Part shown: piece by piece, positions 56,510 to 64,000 of the stretch
How the letters are laid out: every line of letters begins with the position of its first letter
How positions within the stretch are numbered: position 1 is the first letter of the stretch
Assembly: GCA_012931725.1 (NCBI GenBank)
Contig: CM022946.1
Span: 117,937,371 to 118,001,370 of the forward strand
Length of the DNA: 64,000 bases
Source: Litsea cubeba
Lineage: Eukaryota > Streptophyta > Magnoliopsida > Laurales > Lauraceae
Reading direction: 5' to 3'
Translations under genes and position numbers: made by a program
Notes under the pieces: generated by a model
Database searches by the model: none
The model's input: the letters and a program-made list of their open reading frames with translations, nothing else
What the model was told of the DNA's origin: nothing

Positions 56510-57667
56510 AACGTCCCCTTCCCTTTACAGTGTACTCGATTCTTTCCATTGTGTCTATGACTACTCTCTGACAACTTCTATGCCAGTTAAGACTCTTGAA
56601 TAACTTGAATGCTAGGCTGGGTGTTTGATCATATTGTGACCTAATTAGTTACTAAAGTGATAGAATATTTGGGTCCACTCTCCTTTGTCTTTGGCCAAGC
56701 CCCTTGGGAGTTGGACCTTTCTTTTTATACAGCTGGCCCTTGAGCTGGGAATACATCAACACCCCTCATGTGGGCTTCTGCCCTAACATGAAGGTAGAGG
56801 GTGTTTTAGGTGGATTTGTGTCATGTGTTGATTTTTTATTTTTCGGGTTTCGTGTGGGGGGAGGCTGGGCTAAATCCACTTCCTAACCTGAGTATAAGCC
56901 TAAAAATCTATTGGTGTTCTGAGTACATTATTTTTTGTAATAAAATCTAATGGTGTTTAATGGTTAGATCAATATCAAATAAGTTTGCCCCCGCTTTGTG
57001 CAAGGATTGAATTTGTCAAAGGTGGACCTCATTGTACCTAGTAAAGAAGGGCTGATTTGAGAAAAAAAAATGTATTTATCTTGAGGAAGATAAAGAGAGT
57101 TGTTCTTCAACAAGTAGTCTATTGTAATCCTTAGGAGGATGATTTACTGGGAAATGGAGGAGAGGAAGAGATTTGTGAGTTAATAGAGGTAAAGTGGTGA
57201 GATAATAGAAAGTTGGAATGCCTCAATGTGAGGTTCCTCCCTTTATTTATTGTTTCATTATGCCAAATTGTCTTCTTAATTATATTTACAACCTAATCAT
57301 AGAAGACAATGAAGAGATCTAAATATATCTTACATTGGTAAAGATTTGTCTGTATGTATCTTCTCTACTCTTCCCTATATCATGATTCTTCTTAGGCCCA
57401 TCTTTCTTCAATAGTTTTTCACACTACATATGTTAGTTACATCACATGTGTATTCTTTAGTCTTTAACGCTCCACTCAAGCTAGTGCATAGATATTAGGC
57501 GTGCTCAAAGTTGGATTCATGAACCCAAGTTATTTAGATTTCAATGCACACAGGTTTGAGAAAATAAGAGGTTTTTTTTGAAAGAGAAGTGAGAAAGATA
57601 GGAGAAGATTTGAGAGAACAAGATATATGGCTGTCCCAATTAGGGTTTGGCAACTACCTCTATTGTC
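56510..57667. other. Intron sequence, nothing recognised
   Basis: Non-coding. No TE boundary could be set. Confidence 0.5.
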
Positions 57668-57886
57668 TTTTTTTTTTTTTTTGCATATTTAAAATTCATT
57701 AAAAACAGACAGTAGAAGAGACTTGTACTGAAAAGGAAGACAACAACATCGAATCCCCTGAAGACAGGAAACAAACAAAACAAACCCTAACAATGCCAAG
57801 TAGAATGACAGGCAAGACAACTCCCAAAATAATACTACAGGACAATGTAGCCCCCAAAATAGTTACAGGCAACCCCCAAAATACTA

Positions 57887-58486
57887 CTACAGGACAGCCA
57901 CATCTTTCCAATTGAAAATGATTTGGTCTACAGAATAATCTCTGAAGATGGGATTTGTTAACACCCACTGAGCCACTGAAAATTTGATCTTTCCACAAAT
58001 CGACTCTCCATTCGTAATGATTCCTTCAAAACATCTAGCATTCCTCTCCTTCCATATATGCCAAATAACTGCAAGAAAGGTGAGCTTCCACATCTCCTTC
58101 CCGTTGTGTTATCTGATGGGAAACTTCCAAGCCATAAACAAGTTTTGTATCTGATTTGGAAACCAAACCAACTTATTACAGTATTCCAAATCTTCACGGC
58201 ACTATTACACTGTAGGAGGAGGTGATCTATTGTTTCCTCATCTTCCAAGCACATAGGGCATGCATTGACCACAATCTGCCCTCTTCGTTTGAGATTATCC
58301 ATTGTAAGAATCCTTCTTCGGAGAACTAACCAACCAAAAACCACAGTTCTTTGTGGGGCCTTGAACTTCCAAATATTCTTTATCTTGGATCTCCTCTCTG
58401 TTGTTTAGGAATTGGCCGAATAGAATGATGCTATGGAGAATGAACCGTCTTTTGAGGCTTTCCAGATCCTGGTAAGGGGTAAGCAC
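57887..58486 (-). pseudogene. LINE ORF2 C-terminal zf-RVT region
   Basis: Overlapping minus frames with shifts: FGWLVLRRRILTMDNLKRRG (the usual WLxxxxRLxTxDxLxRRG block), CPMCLEDEETIDHLLLQC (zinc-binding) and FLAVIWHIWKERNARCFEG. The best related copy in the window is at 41316-41790. Confidence 0.82.
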
Positions 58487-58824
58487 AACCTTAAGAAGGT
58501 TAAGTAGTGATAGAAATTGCCTTTCCTCAAATCTCCTTTAGGTTTCTTCGGAATATGGGGCTCCAAATCTCCTACTTGTTGGTGCCTTTTCCAGAATAGC
58601 TTTTAACATTAGCTTCCTTCACCAGAGCACATTTAAACAAATCTGGGAATGGCTTTGCTCGTGGATACTCCCCTATCCATATATCTTTACAAAAGAGAAT
58701 CTTCTCCCCTGAACAAACTTGATACTTGATGTTTTGCATAAACTTTTCCTTCACAGATGTTATGCCTTTCCACATCGGTGAGAATCTATACCTGTTGTCT
58801 TTAATCTCCCAGCCATCCCTTTGG

Positions 58825-60131
58825 CGGGGGTGTAAAAAAAAAAACCGAGAAACCGTCAAACCGAACCGAACCGAACCGCGGTTAATAACCGTGTTTCACG
58901 GTTCGGTTACGGTTACGGTTAATGAAATCCAAAAACCGCACGGTTCGGTTCGGTTACGGTTTTCTACAATAACTCACTGCGGTTAACCGAACCGAACCGT
59001 AAAATACGGTTTGGTTAACCGTACACGGTTAACCGTACCATTATACAAATAAAAGAAAAAAAATAAGGGGCTGAATGAAATATTTCTTTAGTTATTATAA
59101 CAAAAGGAAACCCCTGTCAAGATCCAGGATAGTTCTAGAGGCAGCTCTTACCTCCTGGCAAATGGGTCTTCCTTGAAAAACCCTAGTGCTGAGATTCTTG
59201 ATACATAAAACCTTGTATTTGGAGAACCAGATGGCAATGAGAGGAAAGATCTTGTGGCAAAGCTTTGATTACCCAACTGATAGCCTTCTTCCCTACATGA
59301 AACTAGTGTTGAATAAGAGTACTGGAGAGAACCATGTTGTTACATCATGGAGAAGTGCAGAGGACCCTGCTCCTGGGGAATATGCTTTTGGGGTGGATAC
59401 AAATGACAACATCAACATCTGGAAAAATGGAATCTCCCAATGGAAGAGCGGTGCTAGAAGTGGGCAAATCTTCACTACGGCCCCTGATTTGTCTTCCTCT
59501 TATATATTTAATTTCAGCGCTCCTTCAGATGAAAAGGTGGGTTCTTTCAGTTACACTGCTAATAACAACTCTTTTATTACAAGACTGTTGATAAGTATGA
59601 CGGGGCAGATGAATCGATTTAGTTGGTCCGTGAGTAGACAAATGTGGATTATATACTGGGAACAGCCCAAAAGAGGATGCAATATTTCTTCTTTATGTGG
59701 GGCTTTTGGCATCTGTAGTGAAAGTGCTTTTCCTACATGTAAGTGTTTGGAAGGGTTTGAACCGGCTTCTGTGAGAGATTGGACTGTGGGTATTTGGTCA
59801 GTTGGATGCAAGAGAAAAATCAAGTTGAGATGTGGTGAGAACAGATCTGTGGATGATGGAGATGATGTGTTTGTGAAACTATCCAAGGTGGGTTTTGGGA
59901 AAGCTCAGCCACAACCTTTGAGAATTGGTAGTGAGGAATAGTGCAAAGTAGCCTGCATGAGGAATTGTTCCACGGTTATTAACCATAACCGAACCGTATA
60001 ATATGGTTAATCGCGGTATACGGTTTTTGTCTTCACGGTTACGGTTACGGTTAATGAAATCCAAAACCGCGGTTACGGTTCGGTTAACGGTTTTCCCAAA
60101 ATAACCGGTTAACCGAACCGTTACACCCCTG
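58825..60131 (+). mobile_element. hAT-like element carrying a receptor-kinase fragment
   Basis: Ends CGGGGGTGTAA and TTACACCCCTG (complement CAGGGGTGTAA). Dense subterminal arrays of AACCGAACCG/GGTTCGGTTA lie at 58850-59040 and 59975-60120. Flanks CCTTTGG and GCTTTGG match 6 of 7, a probably decayed duplication. The centre (about 59150-59970) is a captured piece of an S-domain receptor kinase gene. No transposase. Confidence 0.85.
59150..59975 (+). pseudogene. Captured S-locus (G-type) lectin receptor kinase fragment
   Basis: Best frame 59186-59941 (251 codons). It starts at the end of the bulb-type lectin domain (WQSFDYPTDSLLPYMKL; upstream SAEILDT and NLVFGE lie in a shifted frame). It continues through the S-locus glycoprotein domain (TSWRSAEDPAPGEYAF, WKSGARSGQIF), the EGF-like cysteines (C-SLCGAFGIC-FPTCKCLEGFEP) and the start of the PAN domain (DDVFVKLSKV). 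A TAG at 59939 is followed in frame by CKVACMRNCS. Signal peptide, transmembrane segment and kinase are absent. In intact proteins these extracellular domains act in self-recognition or defence signalling at the plasma membrane; this piece has no such role by itself. Confidence 0.9.
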
Positions 60132-60455
60132 GCTTTGGGTGCCATATTTTTCCATCAAAACCTTCCTCCATAGGCCTTCTGACTTGTCTCCCAACCTCCA
60201 TAGCCATTTCCCCAGCAATGCTTCATTCATGCCTCTAAGAGATTTGATGCCCAATCCTCCCAACTTTAATGAGCATATTGAAGACCATTCCCCGAGGTGA
60301 TATTTCTTTTCTTCACACCTCCTTTGCCAAAGAAAATCCCTTTGCAGCTTCTTAGTCCTGTTGATCACTGATATTGGGCACCGTAGAATGGAGTAGTAAA
60401 GTGGAAGGTTTGTCATTACTTCTTTATAAGGGTTATTCTGCCTCCCATAGGGTGG

Positions 60456-60748
60456 TGAGTGGCTTTAAATTAAGTTTATTGTGCTTACAAAAGAGCCCAT
60501 ACTATTTCTCATATATTCAAATAAGTCCTTTTCCTTTTGTCTCACAACACTCCTCGACTTGGTGCTGATTCTCTCTTTCTATCTTGTCTTGTTAGTACAG
60601 GTTTGGACACTGCTAGCTTTATCTTTATACCTTTGGTTCATTTATCTTCCACAGGAGATATGAAAACAAGATTTACATAAGTAAATTTTAGATTTTGTAA
60701 AACTTGTGATGCAGGACTGTGAAAACTAGCCTAATATGATGCACTTGA
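60456..60748. other. Intron sequence, nothing recognised
   Basis: About 290 bp of non-coding sequence between LINE and hAT element. Confidence 0.55.
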
Positions 60749-60756
60749 GATCAAAT

Positions 60757-61545
60757 ATAGGTTGGAAAACTCGTGACTAGGACTCGACTCGACCAATGGA
60801 AAAAAAATGACTCAGATAGAGTCAATGCGGAGTAGGGGTGCACGGCGGGCGGCTTGGGCGGTTATCGGGCGGTTTAGGCGGTTTTTGTTTTATGGCGGTT
60901 TGTAAAAAATAGAAACCGTAACTGCCCAAAGTATAGGCGGTTTGGGCGGTTTTTTTAGCGGGCGACTTGGGCGGTATGTTGGGCGGTTTGGTATTTGTAC
61001 CTATCTCGCTCTTTTTTTTTTTTATTTCTAATAGAATGTAACTAAAGTTTCAAGTACTTAACATAAATAATAAAAATTAAACATGATTTTTAATAAAAGT
61101 CAATAATCAGTAATAAAAAAAATTTCAACTAATTATATCAATATAAAATTAAAGTCCAAAGGCATCACCAAAAATTAAAAAATACAGTCACTTATATAAT
61201 CTAACGTCCAAAGTCAAAAACCTAACAAAGAAACATCTAAATTCGAAAATTCAATGTCTAAATTTCAATAAATAAACCTCCAAATTTCAAAATTCAATGT
61301 CCAAATGCTAAAAGAAATTCAAAATCTAAACTTCAAGTTCGTAAAGATCGATATATAATTTGAAGCAATCCTGCAACAAAACAAAAATCATAGTTAGAAT
61401 AATAATTGATAAAAGATAATAAACATCAATGTTTAGTTTAGTGATAAAATTGTAAGGTTGTCAAACTTTCATACAATATAATCTAGACTTGTATTGGATT
61501 GCACTAGGATTTGGAGTAGAAGTGTTATCCATAAAGAATAGATGA

Positions 61546-61580
<35 letters not shown>

Positions 61581-62239
61581 ATGAGCGGGCGGGGCGGTTT
61601 GAAACCGCCCACTCAAATGTCAAACCGTAACCGCCCGCTCATTAGTACGGATTGAAACCGCCCCGCCCGCCTAAAGGCGGTTTTGACGGATATCCACTTT
61701 TAGCGGGGCGGGGCGGGTCGGGGCGGGCGGATTGGCGGGTTACGGTTATTTTTGTGCAGCCCTAATGCGGAGACTCGGGAGAGTCATGCTTTTCTAAAAA
61801 TAGTTTCAAAAATATTTAAAAATGAATCCTTTATTTAGAAAATCTAAAAAATACATTTGTTTACATCATTCATAATAATCAAGTCACATTAATAAATTTA
61901 TATATGCAAGAAATGTACTATAGTAAGGAAAGTAAAAATATATTGCATATTATATAATTTATTAGTCAAAATATCAGATGTAAAAGATCAAAGATAAGTT
62001 TTAAATTACATTCTAGTCATTATTTTTAAATTATTGACTCCAAACCTCATGCATAATTACCCATAAATAAACATTAATTGTTTTAAAATTTGATCTGCCT
62101 ATTAAATGGTTTGGAATGCAAACAACTCATTAAAATGAGATGACACGGCCTAGTCTCCCCTATTTTTGACTCGGTCCTTCATCAAAACGTGATGACTCCG
62201 GGAGTGTCGAGAGTCAACTCGGAGAGTTTTCCAACCATG
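60757..62239. mobile_element. hAT element with ACTCGG repeats, host of a nested hAT
   Basis: Exact 8-bp target duplication GATCAAAT (60749-60756, 62240-62247). Inverted ends ATAGGTTGGAAAACTC and GAGTTTTCCAACCATG, with GACTCGA and ACTCGG units next to each. Without the nested element and its duplication it is about 543 bp. Related to the other ACTCGG elements. Confidence 0.92.
60833..61764. mobile_element. Nested hAT element with GGGCGG repeats (932 bp)
   Basis: Exact 8-bp duplication ATGCGGAG (60825-60832, 61765-61772). Ends TAGGGGTGCACGG and GTGCAGCCCTA, matching the TAGGG-type ends of plant hATs. Arrays of GGGCGGTTT/AAACCGCCC units lie at both ends, and the AT-rich centre is without genes and includes a 28-base T run (about 61550-61577). 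Confidence 0.95.
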
Positions 62240-62247
62240 GATCAAAT

Positions 62248-64000
62248 AACGAACAACACTTATAAATCAATTAATGAAATAATGCAAGTTTCACCCCAAG
62301 ACAAGCAGAACTTCAATAACACAACAATGTTAGGCCTGTTCACAATCCAACAATTGCTGGTCATTTTAGTTTTGATAGGTTTCCAATGGAAGACTTATCT
62401 CCATTAGAAGGGGGATTACCGTATAAACAATTAAATTATTCTTGACCCTTTCAAGGATTTCAAGAATAGGCTAGGCTCAAATGGAAACTTCAAACAAGTT
62501 GTGTGGCTAAAACCCAAAGAAGTTTGATCGGTTTAACAATAGGGTATAAACAAAAATCCAGAGCACAGACCTAGATGATGTTCTATGGTTTAGGAACAGT
62601 CAAAGGGGTCTTGGCCAGTGGGCAGGAGGGGTTCTGGCTAGGTGGAGAGACAGGCTTGGCTAGGTGGGAAAGGGGAGAGGGGGGTTCAACTAGATGTGGG
62701 GGATGATGGAGAGGGGTCAGCCAGTGTAGCTAGGTGGGGAAAGGGTGATATGGGGTTTGACCAAGGTTAGGGTTGGTGGAGATGGGTTTGGCTAGGGCAG
62801 GGTTGGTGAAGATGGAGATTGGCTAGGGTAGGGATCCCTTTTTGAGGGATCAGTTGCATTTTTGGACGAATCTGGTGATTCGTTGGGTATGGTTGCTAAT
62901 CGAATGAGAAGAACTACTACTACGTCGACCAAAAAAAAAAAAAAGGAAAAAAGAAATACCTTGGATTAGCACCAAATGGCTTCACACCAGATTCCAATCA
63001 CTAGAGAGATCTCAAAAACTTGGTTTTCTTCTTCATGTGTTCAGTGAAAACCATTACAATGAATATAATGAATCACTGTCACTGACCCTAGATCCAATCT
63101 CAACCATTAAAACACACCAGTTGCTAAGATTAAAACCTAAACAACTGAAAAGAATGTTCTAAAATTTGAAAATAACTTAAAAACATGAGATAAACTAGAT
63201 GAGAGTCCTAAGGTGGTCGTCCCCCTTAATGGCCTGGATGTCCCACTCAAGTTGGACCCTACGTGCCCAACTTACTCCATTAGTGATGCAGGATAGTGCA
63301 AGGCTAAACTAAATGATGATATGAGATCTAGAAAACATTTAAAATTCACAATTAAAATTATAAATTGAAAATTCAGATTGCACCTCTTATATTGAAATTC
63401 AGTTTGGAAATTAAAGGTGACTCTAGGCCTTGCCACAATCTCACAATGAGACCTCCCAAATCTGAATTGAGAGTTGCAATGAAAGAGAATGTCTTCCACT
63501 AGCCTAGGGATCGATCCAATGACAAGTAGATTACTGTCCCCTGTTGAGGATTTAATAAAAGGGCTAGGCTCAAATAGGTTCTCAATAGATTTGATGTGTG
63601 TGGAATTGAGAAATTAGTGGTTCAGATTTGTGCACAATAATCCCTGCAGTAATATCAGTAAATGCCCCAATAAGCAATCAGATCTGAGAAATCAGCCATG
63701 GATATAATTAAACAAGGGAAATGATCAGGTGAGAACTGTTCTCACGGTTCAAACTGTGAGAACTATGGGTGGAACCCACCCACCTATCACCCAATCCAAA
63801 TTTTGCAATAGATAGGGACCCCCTTGATAGTCAGATGCTCCAAGGTTTGGCACCAATGTGAATGAATTGGACCGTTGGATTGACTATATACCCATATGAA
63901 TGAACTAGGCTTGTCGGTCATGGATGAAGGGGTTAGGAGCATGGGATTGGGGCCAAACTTGATATTCATAGTGGTCCCATATAGATATTTCCATCCCCAC
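62248..64000. other. Intron sequence: G-rich degenerate repeat and a palindromic MITE copy
   Basis: A G-rich zone at 62600-62840 consists of imperfect units like GGCTAGGTGGGGAAAGGG. At 63860-63940 lies a copy of the GGACCGTTGGATTG repeat seen at 52632-53005. No CYP71 exon is present up to the window end. Confidence 0.5.

Larger units (their letters stand above)
57668..60455 (-). mobile_element. 5'-truncated L1-type LINE, minus strand, split by a hAT-like element
   Basis: A 15-base T run at 57668 is the poly-A tail. Minus-strand frames give, from the 3' side, WHIWKERNARCFEG, the zinc-binding region (CPMCLEDEETIDHLLLQCNSA), CSGEKILFCKDIWIGEYP, then beyond the insertion MNEALLGKWLWRL and TKKLQRDFLWQR, with a GGR-IT-I-like start at about 60450. 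This is the C-terminal half of L1 ORF2; the reverse transcriptase core is missing. The element at 58825-60131 interrupts it. Confidence 0.88.

Noticed and set aside
59186..59941. S-domain receptor kinase as a host gene
   Set aside because: Only a middle part is present, it lacks signal peptide, membrane segment and kinase, and it is enclosed by transposon arrays inside a LINE.
55534..64000. Final CYP71 exon in the window
   Set aside because: No frame resembling the remaining cyclophilin part (FTxSMANAGP, NGSQFFITT, WLDxKHxVFG) was found on the + strand.
1..64000. CRISPR arrays, rRNA, complete tRNA genes, bacterial operons
   Set aside because: None seen. tRNA-like words are retrotransposon priming sites or SINE promoter boxes.

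Overview
The window is nuclear DNA of a land plant, most likely a flowering plant with a large, repeat-rich genome. The evidence is GT-AG introns, a single very long intron-split host gene, Ty1-copia and Ty3-gypsy LTR retrotransposons primed by initiator-Met tRNA, plant L1/RTE LINEs, tRNA-derived SINEs, many hAT elements with 8-bp target duplications, and an S-domain receptor-kinase fragment. The species cannot be read from the sequence; a woody early-diverging angiosperm is only a guess.

One host gene occupies most of the window. Ten exons on the + strand (7582-55533, 1473 coding bases, 491 codons) encode the plant orthologue of CYP71/PPWD1, a WD40-repeat protein with a C-terminal cyclophilin (peptidyl-prolyl isomerase) domain. 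The first coding exon (about 60 N-terminal residues) lies before the window. The last part of the cyclophilin domain (about 80 residues) lies after it. All internal exon phases join correctly at canonical GT-AG sites, so the gene looks intact although it spans at least 48 kb here. Introns run from 90 bp to 19.4 kb.

Everything else is essentially transposable elements sitting in those introns, often nested. First intron (up to 7581): part of an LTR and a 4.9-kb hAT element with a broken transposase. Intron 7668-12223: an old minus-strand copia relic cut by a hAT-like MITE. Intron 12313-22239: a SINE inside a SINE, a gypsy-type element (13890-19050) holding a hAT fragment and a younger internally deleted copia element (15674-17170), a tiny 5'-truncated LINE and a copia relic. 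Introns 22702-27859: small hAT elements and copia tails. Intron 28689-35780: a young copia element (29533-34816) and a hAT MITE. Intron 35914-55309: a minus-strand gypsy element that kept only gag and protease, an inverted pair of hAT elements, a 9-kb gypsy element split by two solo LTRs, palindromic repeats and a SINE. Intron from 55534: a 258-bp miniature LTR retrotransposon, a LINE broken by a hAT-like element carrying an S-domain receptor-kinase fragment, and a hAT inside a hAT.

None of the TE genes reads as fully intact. The younger copia has two in-frame stops and one frameshift, the gypsy and hAT proteins are broken, and most hAT elements carry no transposase. Exact target-site duplications (5 bp for LTR elements, 8 bp for hAT, 15-19 bp for LINE/SINE) fix most boundaries and give the relative order of several insertions. 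CYP71 is itself known from Arabidopsis as a chromatin-silencing factor. A gene of this kind must be transcribed and spliced through tens of kilobases of probably silenced repeats.
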